Origin: Saccharopolyspora hirsuta
Lineage (GTDB): Bacteria; Actinomycetota; Actinomycetes; Mycobacteriales; Pseudonocardiaceae
Length of the DNA stretch: 64,000 nt
Reading direction: 5' to 3'
Assembly: GCF_008630535.1 (NCBI RefSeq)
Contig: NZ_VWPH01000001.1
Location: 310,001 to 374,000 of the forward strand
Within the stretch, counting starts at the first letter, position 1; each line of letters opens with the position of its first letter. Positions 24,708-31,764 of the stretch are shown piece after piece. The notes beneath the pieces are model-generated. The model ran no database searches, had not been told where the DNA came from, and saw only the letters and a program-made list of their open reading frames with translations. The translations under genes were made by a program, and so were the position numbers.

Positions 24708-25160
24708 ATGGCGCGTGACGCGGACCGCGGTGGTCCCGCGGGGAACTCCGGGATCTTCAGCCGGATCGACCCGTACTGCTGGATCCCCGTGGTGCCGATG
24801 TTGCTGCTGGCGCTGGTCATCCTGATCGCGATGGGCATCTGGGAGCTGAGCCTGATCCTGCTGGTCGGCGCCCTGGTGATCCTTGGCTTCGACTACTGGG
24901 TGAACAGCCGCAAGCCGTCCGCGCCGCGCCAGGCCCAGCGCCGCCCGCGCCGCGACGACTTCGACGACCTGGACGACCGGCCCCGCCGCGAGCCGCCCCG
25001 CCGACCCGCGCGCCAGCCGGAGCGCCCCGCCGCGCGCGGCGGAGCTCCGCGAGGCGGTGCGCAGCGCGGTGGCGCCACCCGCGTCGGGAACCCGCCGCGC
25101 GGCGGGCAGGGCGGTCGCCCGCAGCAGCGCCCGGGCGGTCGCCCCGGCGTCCGCCGCTGA
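24708..25160 (+). CDS. Hypothetical small membrane protein with Arg/Pro/Gly-rich tail
   Basis: A 150-aa protein not assigned to a named family. Two closely spaced membrane segments (WIPVVPMLLLALVILIAMGIW and LSLILLVGALVILGFDYWV, about residues 24-65) are followed by a long low-complexity cytoplasmic tail rich in Arg, Pro, Gly and Gln with repeated RGGAPRGGAQRGG-type units. ATG 24708 is used; an in-frame GTG at 24690 is possible. The tail composition may bind nucleic acid or membrane lipids, but that is conjecture. Confidence 0.72.
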   Translation: MARDADRGGPAGNSGIFSRIDPYCWIPVVPMLLLALVILIAMGIWELSLILLVGALVILGFDYWVNSRKPSAPRQAQRRPRRDDFDDLDDRPRREPPRRPARQPERPAARGGAPRGGAQRGGATRVGNPPRGGQGGRPQQRPGGRPGVRR

Positions 25161-25167
25161 CCGGAGG

Positions 25168-25749
25168 TCACCGCCGCTTCGGCATGCGTCCCAGCAGGAA
25201 GAACTCCTCGTTGGGGCGCAGTGCCATGAGGTGCGCCAACCGGTTGGACATCGCGAAGAACGCGGTGATCGCGCCGATGTCCCAGATCTCGTCCTCGGAC
25301 AGCCCGGCCTCCCGCGCGGCGGTCAGGTCCTGCTCGCCGAACAGCGCTGGGTCCTGGGCCAGCGCCAGGGCGAGGTCGACGATGGCGCGCCGCCGCTCGT
25401 CCAGCTGAGCGCCCCACGGGTTGGTGGCCACCAGGTCCGCCAGCTGGGAGTCCTTGGCCCGCACCCGCAGGATCGCGCCGTGCGCGACGATGCAGTACGT
25501 GCAGTGGTTGGCCGCCGAGGTCGCCACCACGACCAGCTCCCGCTCGGCCTTGGTCAGGCCGGAGTCGCGCTGCATCAGCGCGTCGTGGTAGTCGCAGAAG
25601 GCGCGCAGCTCGTCCGGCCGGTGCCCCAGCGCCAAGAAGACGTTGGGCACGAACCCGGACTTCTCCGCGATGGCCCCGATGCGCTCCCGCAGGTCCTCGG
25701 GCAGATCCGCGAGCTGCACCGAACCGAACCGGCTGATCTCGTCGCTCAT
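25168..25749 (-). CDS. Carboxymuconolactone decarboxylase/AhpD-like peroxidase-related protein
   Basis: A 193-aa all-helical protein of the AhpD/CMD superfamily in the "peroxidase-related enzyme" subgroup. The redox motif is CTYCIVAHG (CxxC with downstream His), preceded by LTKAERELVVVATSAANH; both are diagnostic. The C-terminal FFAMSNRLAHLMALRPNEEF is also typical of this subgroup. It probably works as a thiol-dependent hydroperoxidase or disulfide reductase. ATG 25749 is chosen; a GTG at 25758 is in frame. Convergent with the preceding gene with only 7 bp between. Confidence 0.87.
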   Translation of the reverse strand: MSDEISRFGSVQLADLPEDLRERIGAIAEKSGFVPNVFLALGHRPDELRAFCDYHDALMQRDSGLTKAERELVVVATSAANHCTYCIVAHGAILRVRAKDSQLADLVATNPWGAQLDERRRAIVDLALALAQDPALFGEQDLTAAREAGLSEDEIWDIGAITAFFAMSNRLAHLMALRPNEEFFLLGRMPKRR

Positions 25750-25798
25750 GCCCGGCACGGTATTACCCCGACCGCACCACGTCGACGGTCCGAGCGGA

Positions 25799-26743
25799 CT
25801 ACCGGGAGTGCTGGAGGGCGTAGCCGAGGACCCGGGTCAGCTGCAGGAGGTCCGCGGCGCGTTCGCGCCGGGCTTCCTCGCTCGGCGCGAGCCAGCCGTA
25901 CGAGGTGGAGCGGTTCTTGTTGCCCTCGATCAGCCAGGCCCGCACGTGCTGCCCGAGGGCGCTGTCCGGGGTGACGGCGACCTGCTGACCGCTTTCCGCC
26001 GCGGCCAGCGATTCGGCGAGCCCGGGGGTGTCGGTCAGGCTGTGCAGCTCGGTCAGCCGTCGCACCTCGGCGAAGGCATCGGCGGGACCGCTCACGCGGT
26101 ACGGCAGGCTCTTCGGCGCCGCGCTGAACCAGGGATCGAAGTGCACGCTGGTCAGCGGCCCGGTCAGCAGCTCGTAGCTGGGGGCGACGCCGGTGAGCAG
26201 GCGGATCACTCGGAGCGACCGGGAGAACGGGCTGTCCTGGCCGTTCTCGCAGTCCTCCAGGTCGAAGCCGACCTCGCGCAGCAGCGGGTTGAGGCGGTCC
26301 GGCTCGGTCCCGTGGCGCATGTCCGGGAAGACCGGGTCGAGCCCGGTCACCAGCTCGCCGTCCACCGCGTGGTCGAGGTGCGGGCTGGCGTAGTCGTGGC
26401 GCAGCAGGGACACGGCTTCGGTTCCCCGCGACAGGATCGGCGTGAGGGACGAGCCCCAGAACCCGTACGGCTCGAACACGAGGGTCCAGTCGCCCAGCCG
26501 CGCCACCATGGCGAGTTCCAGACCGCTGTCGGAGTAGCTGTCCGCCGCGTCGATCGGCGAAGAAGTGCGGACGGCGGTGGTGTCGGTGAACCCGCCCATC
26601 AGCCGCAGCGCCTCGTCGATCCCGACGTCCTTGACGAAGGTCAGGCAGAAGATCTCGCCGAGGTGGCGGGGATCATCGGGATAGCTGTCCGCCCAGGCGA
26701 ATTCGTCGCGGTCCTCCACGTGGCCCCCATCCTTGATCGACAT
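25799..26743 (-). CDS. DUF6461-type hypothetical protein
   Basis: A 314-aa soluble protein. The N-terminal half (FAWADSYPDDPRHLGEIFCLTFVKDVGIDEALRLMGGF, later MVARLGDWTLVFEPYGFWGS and LSRGTEAVSLLRHDYASPHLDHAVDGELVTGLDP) fits the actinobacterial DUF6461 pattern as I remember it. Function of that family is unknown; its members are abundant and polymorphic in actinomycetes. An alternative GTG at 26719 has GGGGG upstream and could be the true start. It stands alone between two unrelated genes. Confidence 0.75.
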   Translation of the reverse strand: MSIKDGGHVEDRDEFAWADSYPDDPRHLGEIFCLTFVKDVGIDEALRLMGGFTDTTAVRTSSPIDAADSYSDSGLELAMVARLGDWTLVFEPYGFWGSSLTPILSRGTEAVSLLRHDYASPHLDHAVDGELVTGLDPVFPDMRHGTEPDRLNPLLREVGFDLEDCENGQDSPFSRSLRVIRLLTGVAPSYELLTGPLTSVHFDPWFSAAPKSLPYRVSGPADAFAEVRRLTELHSLTDTPGLAESLAAAESGQQVAVTPDSALGQHVRAWLIEGNKNRSTSYGWLAPSEEARRERAADLLQLTRVLGYALQHSR

Positions 26744-26792
26744 CGGGCCGCGAGCCTATCCCGCGCCACCGACCGAAGGGCTCCGCAGCGGA

Positions 26793-26822
26793 CGGCGGCC
26801 GGGGTGTTCGCCCCGGCCGCCG
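26793..26822 (-). terminator. Stem-loop terminator after the MHS transporter gene
   Basis: CGGCGGCCGGGG (26793-26804) pairs with CCCCGGCCGCCG (26811-26822) over a TGTTCG loop, five bases beyond the transporter stop codon at 26828. Confidence 0.75.
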
Positions 26823-26827
26823 ACGTG

Positions 26828-28177
26828 TCAGACGCTCACCGCGTCCCGTTCCCGCTCGCCGTTCGTTTTGGGCGGCTTCAGCCCCAGCTCCTCGGTCGGC
26901 ACCCGGTAGGTCTCCCGGCCGGTGGCGACGGCGAGGGCGTTCAGCACGCACAGCCCCGCGGTGAACAGCGCGACGTTCACCCAGCCGTCCCGGCCGCCGC
27001 CGATGGCCTCGGCGATGCTCGGGGCGAACCCGGCCAGCGCGAACCCGATCTGGGTGCCGACGGCCATGCCGGACAGCCGGACCCGGGCCGGGAACATCTC
27101 GCCGTAGAAGGCGGGCCAGATCCCGTTCGTCGCGCTGTAGACGACGCCGAACATCAGGACGCCGGTCAGGAAGATCAGCGGGTAGCTGCCGATCGACAGC
27201 GACCACAGGTAGGCCGCCATCAGCACCGCGCAGCCCAGCGAACCGCCGACGAACACCGGCTTGCGGCCGATCCGGTCGGAGAGCCGGGCCCACAGCGGGA
27301 TCGCGATCAGCGCCGCGACGTTGGCCAGCACGCCGACCCACAGGATCGGGCTGCGCTCCAGCCCGACGGTGTTCACCGCGTAGCTCAGCGCGTAGACGGT
27401 GAAGATGGTGCTCACCGCCGCGATCACCGAGGCCACCACGACCCGCAGCACGTCGGCCCAGTGGTCGCGGAACAGCGGGGCCAGCGGCGTCCTGGACCGC
27501 TTGGTCTCGCCGGTGGCGATCTCCTGCTCGAAGACCGGCGTCTCGTCCAGCTTGCGGCGGATCACCAGGCCGACGACCACCACGAACGCGCTGAGCCAGA
27601 ACGGCACGCGCCAGCCCCAGCTCAGCAGGTGCTCCTCGGGCAGCGCCGCCACCGGCAGGAACACCGCGGTCGCCAGGATCTGCCCGGCCTGGGTGCCGCT
27701 GAGGGTGAAGCTGGTGTAGTAGGCGCGGCGGTCCGGCGGCGCGTGCTCCAGCGACATCGAGTTGGCCCCGGCCTGCTCACCTGCCGCCGAGAAGCCCTGC
27801 AGCAACCGCAGCGCCACCAGCAGCGCGGGCGCGGCCACGCCGATCTGCTGGTACGTCGGCAGGCAGCCGACCAGCACGGTCGCCACCCCCATCAGCAGCA
27901 CCGTGTGCACCAGGACCCGCTTGCGGCCGAAGACGTCGCCGATGTGGCCCAGCACGAACGCGCCGACCGGTCGCGCGAGGTAGCCGACGCCGAAGGTGGC
28001 GAGCGCGAGCAGCGTGCCGGTGGCGGGGGAGGAGGCCGGGAAGAAGATCTTGTTGAACACCAGCGCCGCGGCGGTGCCGTAGATGAAGAAGTCGTAGTAC
28101 TCCAGGGCGCTGCCGATCCACGCGGCGACGGCGGCCTTGCGCGGTTTTCCGCGCGGGGCGGTCGGTTGGGTGGTCAC
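26828..28177 (-). CDS. MFS transporter, metabolite:H+ symporter (shikimate/quinate type)
   Basis: Twelve-helix major facilitator of the MHS family, 449 aa. Family signatures include IGSALEYYDFFIYGTAAALVFNKIFFP in helix 1, GHIGDVFGRKRVLVHTVLLMG between helices 2 and 3, RLLQGFSAAGEQAGA, and LSDRIGRKPVFVGG in the second half. GCAGGAG fixes the GTG at 28177. The putative TetR operator in its promoter (28225-28241) recurs before the divergent shikimate dehydrogenase gene, so it most probably imports shikimate, quinate or dehydroshikimate for those enzymes. Confidence 0.9.
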   Translation of the reverse strand: MTTQPTAPRGKPRKAAVAAWIGSALEYYDFFIYGTAAALVFNKIFFPASSPATGTLLALATFGVGYLARPVGAFVLGHIGDVFGRKRVLVHTVLLMGVATVLVGCLPTYQQIGVAAPALLVALRLLQGFSAAGEQAGANSMSLEHAPPDRRAYYTSFTLSGTQAGQILATAVFLPVAALPEEHLLSWGWRVPFWLSAFVVVVGLVIRRKLDETPVFEQEIATGETKRSRTPLAPLFRDHWADVLRVVVASVIAAVSTIFTVYALSYAVNTVGLERSPILWVGVLANVAALIAIPLWARLSDRIGRKPVFVGGSLGCAVLMAAYLWSLSIGSYPLIFLTGVLMFGVVYSATNGIWPAFYGEMFPARVRLSGMAVGTQIGFALAGFAPSIAEAIGGGRDGWVNVALFTAGLCVLNALAVATGRETYRVPTEELGLKPPKTNGERERDAVSV

Positions 28178-28224
28178 TCGAAACTCCTGCAGTCCGCGCA
28201 CCGTTGCTCAGCCGGGCGAGTTAT

Positions 28225-28241
28225 GAACCATCTAGTTAGTT
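28225..28241. promoter_or_regulatory. Putative TetR operator before the transporter
   Basis: On the minus strand this reads AACTAACTAGATGGTTC, matching AACTAGCTAGTTCGTTC at 29050-29066 in 14 of 17 positions. It lies 48 bp upstream of the transporter start. Confidence 0.55.
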
Positions 28242-28316
28242 CCAAGAGGGTGAGGTGTTGCCGGTCACCTGTCAAGGGATTGTTTCGCGCCGGTTTCCGC
28301 TCCGCCGGGGAGGCGG

Positions 28317-29003
28317 TCAGCGGGCGGTGAGGAAGTCGATCACCAGGTCGCCGAGCATCGTGCGGTAGTGGTCGCGGCGGGCCGGGTCCAGCATGTCGCG
28401 CTGGAAGATCGCCTGGAACGTGTAGCGGTTCGCGGTGCGGAAGACGCAGAACGAGCTGATCACCATGTGCACGTCGAGGGCGTCCACGTCGTCGCGGAAC
28501 TGCCCGGCCGCCCGCCCGCGCTCCAGGATGCGGCCGAGCACGTCCACCGCCGGGTCGGCCAGGCGGGGGAGCAGGTCGGACTTGGCCAGGTGCTCGGCGC
28601 GGTGGATGTTCTCGATGCTGACCAGCCGGAGGAAGTCCGGGTGCGACTCGTGGTGGTCGAAGGTCAGCTCGGCGAGCCGGCGGATCGCCGCCACCGGCTC
28701 CAGGTCGTCGACGTCGACCTCGCGCTCGATGCCGCGGATCACCGAGTAGGCGTTCTCCAGCGCGGCGAGGTAGAGCTGCTCCTTGCCGCCGAAGTAGTAG
28801 TAGATCATCCGCTTGGTGGTGCTGGTGCGCGCGGCGATCTCGTCCACCCGGGCGCCCGCGTAGCCCTTGTCGGCGAACTCCAGGGTGGCGACGTCGAGGA
28901 TCTCCGCGCGGGTGCGCTCCGCATCGCGCTGCCGGACGTCGCCGGTGTCTGATGTTGGTGCTGCCACGGCGCTCCCCGGGGGTGGATCGGAATTCCCGTT
29001 CAC
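28317..29003 (-). CDS. TetR family transcriptional regulator
   Basis: A 228-aa repressor with a GTG start. The HTH is at about residues 30-75 (ILDVATLEFADKGYAGARVDEIAARTSTTKRMIYYYFGGKEQLYLAALE), followed by an all-helical ligand domain with VSIENIHRAEHLAKSD and FCVFRTANRYTFQAIF, resembling regulators found with quinate/shikimate and aromatic-acid genes. It lies between the transporter and the divergent shikimate dehydrogenase-like gene, and a repeated AACTAG-containing site in both outward promoters is the probable operator. Effector is likely a pathway intermediate such as shikimate or protocatechuate. Confidence 0.92.
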   Translation of the reverse strand: MNGNSDPPPGSAVAAPTSDTGDVRQRDAERTRAEILDVATLEFADKGYAGARVDEIAARTSTTKRMIYYYFGGKEQLYLAALENAYSVIRGIEREVDVDDLEPVAAIRRLAELTFDHHESHPDFLRLVSIENIHRAEHLAKSDLLPRLADPAVDVLGRILERGRAAGQFRDDVDALDVHMVISSFCVFRTANRYTFQAIFQRDMLDPARRDHYRTMLGDLVIDFLTAR

Positions 29004-29049
29004 TGTAGTGCAGCGCCCCTTCCCCGATCCGGGCTTCCGCCCTACTATT

Positions 29050-29066
29050 AACTAGCTAGTTCGTTC
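29050..29066. promoter_or_regulatory. Putative TetR operator before the shikimate dehydrogenase-like gene
   Basis: AACTAGCTAGTTCGTTC, whose first 12 bases are a perfect palindrome. It lies in the short divergent promoter between the TetR gene and the GTG at 29085, so it can control both. Confidence 0.6.
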
Positions 29067-29084
29067 ATTGACCGAGGCGGGGAT

Positions 29085-29963
29085 GTGCGCAAGCAGGACA
29101 GCTACCTCATCGGGCTCGTCGGAGCGGGCATCGGCCCGTCGCTGAGCCCGCCGCTGCACGAGCGCGAGGCCGACGAGCTCGGCCTCCGGTACCTCTACCG
29201 CAGGTGGGACCTGGACGTGCTGGCCAGACCGGCCGAGTCCGTCGGCGAGCTGCTGGCGGCGGCCCGCACCGCGGGCTACGACGGGCTGAACATCACGCAC
29301 CCGTGCAAGCAGCTGATCGTCGAGCACCTCGACGAGCTCTCGACGGACGCCGTCGCGCTCGGCGCGGTCAACACGGTGGTGTTCGCCGAGGGCCGCGCGA
29401 TCGGCCACAACACCGACTGGTCCGGTTTCGCCCGCAGCTTCAGCCGCGGTCTTCCGGACGTCGCGGTGGACCGCGTGGTGCTTCTCGGCGCGGGCGGTGC
29501 CGGTGCCGCGGTCGCACACGCCCTGCTGACGTTGGGCACGGGCGTGCTGCGCGTGCTCGACGCCGATCAGGAGCGCGCGGAGGCGCTGGCCGCGTCGTTG
29601 CGCGGGCGCTTCGGAGCCGACCGGGCCGAGGCGGCTCAGCCGGAGCGCCTCGCCGAGTCGTTGGCGTGGGCGGACGGCTTCGTGCACGCGACCCCGACGG
29701 GCATGGCCGCGCACCCCGGGTCGCCGGTGCCCGCCGAGCTGCTGCGGCCCGGGCTGTGGGTGGCCGATGTCGTCTACCGGCCGCTGGAGACCGAGCTGGT
29801 CGCCACCGCGCGTGCCGCCGGTTGCCGGGTGCTCGACGGCGGCGGCATGGCCGTGTTCCAGGCCGCCGAGTCGTTCCGCCTGTTCACCGGTGTGGAGCCG
29901 GACGCCGACCGGATGCTGCGCCACTTCGCCGAACTCGCCGGAGGTGTTCGTGTCCGCAGTTGA
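29085..29963 (+). CDS. Shikimate/quinate dehydrogenase (AroE-like)
   Basis: NAD(P)-dependent shikimate or quinate 5-dehydrogenase, 292 aa. Substrate-domain motifs are GAGIGPSLSPPLHEREADELGLRYLYR (the S-x-S pair binds the carboxylate), GLNITHPCKQL with the catalytic Lys, and GAVNTVVF with HNTDWSGF. The nucleotide domain has GAGGAGAAVAHAL. The longer-than-usual NITHPCKQ variant and the linkage to a dehydroshikimate dehydratase and MHS transporter point to catabolic quinate/shikimate use rather than aromatic biosynthesis. It overlaps the next gene by 14 bases. Confidence 0.92.
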   Translation: MRKQDSYLIGLVGAGIGPSLSPPLHEREADELGLRYLYRRWDLDVLARPAESVGELLAAARTAGYDGLNITHPCKQLIVEHLDELSTDAVALGAVNTVVFAEGRAIGHNTDWSGFARSFSRGLPDVAVDRVVLLGAGGAGAAVAHALLTLGTGVLRVLDADQERAEALAASLRGRFGADRAEAAQPERLAESLAWADGFVHATPTGMAAHPGSPVPAELLRPGLWVADVVYRPLETELVATARAAGCRVLDGGGMAVFQAAESFRLFTGVEPDADRMLRHFAELAGGVRVRS

Positions 29964-31764
29964 ACCGCGCCGGGTGATCGCCACCGTCTGCCTGTCCGGC
30001 ACGCTGGAGGACAAGCTGGCCGCCGCCGCGGCCGCCGGGTTCGACGGCGTGGAGCTCTTCGAGAACGACCTCGTCGTCTCCGCCGCCTCGCCCGCCGAGA
30101 TCCGGCAGCGCTGCGCCGACCTCGGCCTGACCATCGACCTCTATCAGCCGTTCCGCGACTTCGAGGCGGTCCCGCCGGACGTGCTGCGCGCCAACCTGCG
30201 GCGCGCCGAGCGCAAGTTCGACGTGATGGAGCAGCTGGGCGTCGACCTGGTCCTGGTGTGCTCGACGGTCTCCCCGGACGCGGTGGACGACGACGAGCTG
30301 GCCGCCGAGCAACTGCGCCTGCTCGCCGAACGCGCTGCCGCCCGGGGCATGCGCGTCGCCTACGAAGCGCTGGCGTGGGGCCGGTTCGTCAACACCTATG
30401 AGCACTCGTGGCGCATCGTGCGCCGCGCCGACCACCCGGCGCTGGGCGTGTGCCTGGACAGCTTCCACGTGCTCTCGCGGGGCGGCGATCCGGCGCTGAT
30501 CCGCACGATCCCCGGCGAGAAGCTGTTCTTCCTGCAGCTGGCCGATGCGCCGCAGCTGGACATGGACGTGCTGCAGTGGAGCAGGCACCACCGGCTGTTC
30601 CCCGGCCAGGGCGCGTTCGACCTGCCGACCTTCGTCGGCAACGTGCTGTCCACCGGCTACCGCGGGCCGCTGTCGCTGGAGGTCTTCAACGACGTCTTCC
30701 GCCAGGCCGACCCGAAACCCGCTGCGCTGGACGCGATGCGCTCGCTGCGCCTGCTGGAGGAGCAGGTCGGGTTCCCGGTGGCCGCACCGGCACCGGAGCT
30801 GTCCGGTCACGCCTTCGCGGAACTGACCGTCGACGAGGTGGCCGGGGCGAAGCTCGCGGAAACCCTTGCCGCGCTTGGCTTCGAGCGCACCGGCGAGCAC
30901 GGCAGCAAGCCGGTGCAGCTGTGGGAGCAGGGCGGTGCGCGGGTGCTGCTGAACGCGAAGGCGGAGACGCCGGGCACGGCGGTGATCGGTGCGCTCGCGG
31001 TGGAAACCGGGGACCCGAGCAGCTCCGCGCTGCGGGCGGACGCGATGCACGCACCGGTCCTGCCTCGCACGCGCGGGCCGCAGGAGGCGAACCTGGCCTC
31101 CGTGGCGGCACCGGACGGCACCGAGGTGTTCTTCTGCTCCGACAGCTGGCTCGCCGACTTCTCGGGTGCCGGTGCGTCCCCGGTGCCGGGGCTGGGCATC
31201 ACCGGCATCGACCACGTCGCGCTGACCCAGCCCTTCGACCACTTCGACGAGGCCGCGCTGTTCTACCGCTCGGTGGTCGGGCTGCGACCGGAGCCGATCG
31301 CGGAGTACGCGGCGCCCTTCGGAATGGTGCGCACGCGAGGCGTCGTCGACCCGACCGGATCGGTGCGCATCGCCCTGACCGGCACCCTGGTGCGGCGCGG
31401 CGAGTGGGCCCCGGCGGTGCGCGATCCGCAGCACATCGCCTTCGCCTGCGAGGACGTGCTCGCCGCGGCACGCGCGTTGCGCGAACGTGGAGCGCCGGTC
31501 CTGCGCGTGCCGGACAACTACTACGACGACCTCGACGCCCGGCTGGACCTGGACAGGGAGCTGCTGGTGCAGCTGCGCGCGAACTCGGTGCTCTACGACC
31601 GCGACGAGCACGGTGAATACCTGCACGTGTGCACCGAGATCCTCGGCTCCCGCATCTTCTTCGAGCTGGTCCAGCGCATCGGCGGCTACGCGGGCTACGG
31701 CGTGCCCAACGCCCCGGTCCGCATGGCGGCCCACCGGCGCCAGCGCCTCGCCGCGGACGGCTAG
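29950..31764 (+). CDS. 3-Dehydroshikimate dehydratase fused to HPPD-like domain (QsuB-type)
   Basis: Two-domain 604-aa enzyme. The N-terminal half (about residues 1-280) is an AP-endonuclease-2-type TIM barrel with metal ligands suggested in YEALAWGRFVNTYEHSW, LDSFHVLSRG, LQLADAPQLDMD and SLEVFNDVFRQ, matching bacterial 3-dehydroshikimate dehydratases that make protocatechuate. The C-terminal half is a double VOC/glyoxalase fold like 4-hydroxyphenylpyruvate dioxygenase (GIDHVALTQP; PQHIAFACEDV; ILGSRIFFELVQRIGGYAGYG). GGAGG five bases upstream selects GTG 29950. The same fusion is known for QsuB of Corynebacterium. It shares its operon with the shikimate dehydrogenase-like gene. Confidence 0.92.
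   Translation: MSAVEPRRVIATVCLSGTLEDKLAAAAAAGFDGVELFENDLVVSAASPAEIRQRCADLGLTIDLYQPFRDFEAVPPDVLRANLRRAERKFDVMEQLGVDLVLVCSTVSPDAVDDDELAAEQLRLLAERAAARGMRVAYEALAWGRFVNTYEHSWRIVRRADHPALGVCLDSFHVLSRGGDPALIRTIPGEKLFFLQLADAPQLDMDVLQWSRHHRLFPGQGAFDLPTFVGNVLSTGYRGPLSLEVFNDVFRQADPKPAALDAMRSLRLLEEQVGFPVAAPAPELSGHAFAELTVDEVAGAKLAETLAALGFERTGEHGSKPVQLWEQGGARVLLNAKAETPGTAVIGALAVETGDPSSSALRADAMHAPVLPRTRGPQEANLASVAAPDGTEVFFCSDSWLADFSGAGASPVPGLGITGIDHVALTQPFDHFDEAALFYRSVVGLRPEPIAEYAAPFGMVRTRGVVDPTGSVRIALTGTLVRRGEWAPAVRDPQHIAFACEDVLAAARALRERGAPVLRVPDNYYDDLDARLDLDRELLVQLRANSVLYDRDEHGEYLHVCTEILGSRIFFELVQRIGGYAGYGVPNAPVRMAAHRRQRLAADG

Noticed and set aside
29085-29963. Assigning this as the biosynthetic aroE
   Set aside because: Its operon with a 3-dehydroshikimate dehydratase fusion, TetR regulator and MHS transporter points to catabolism.
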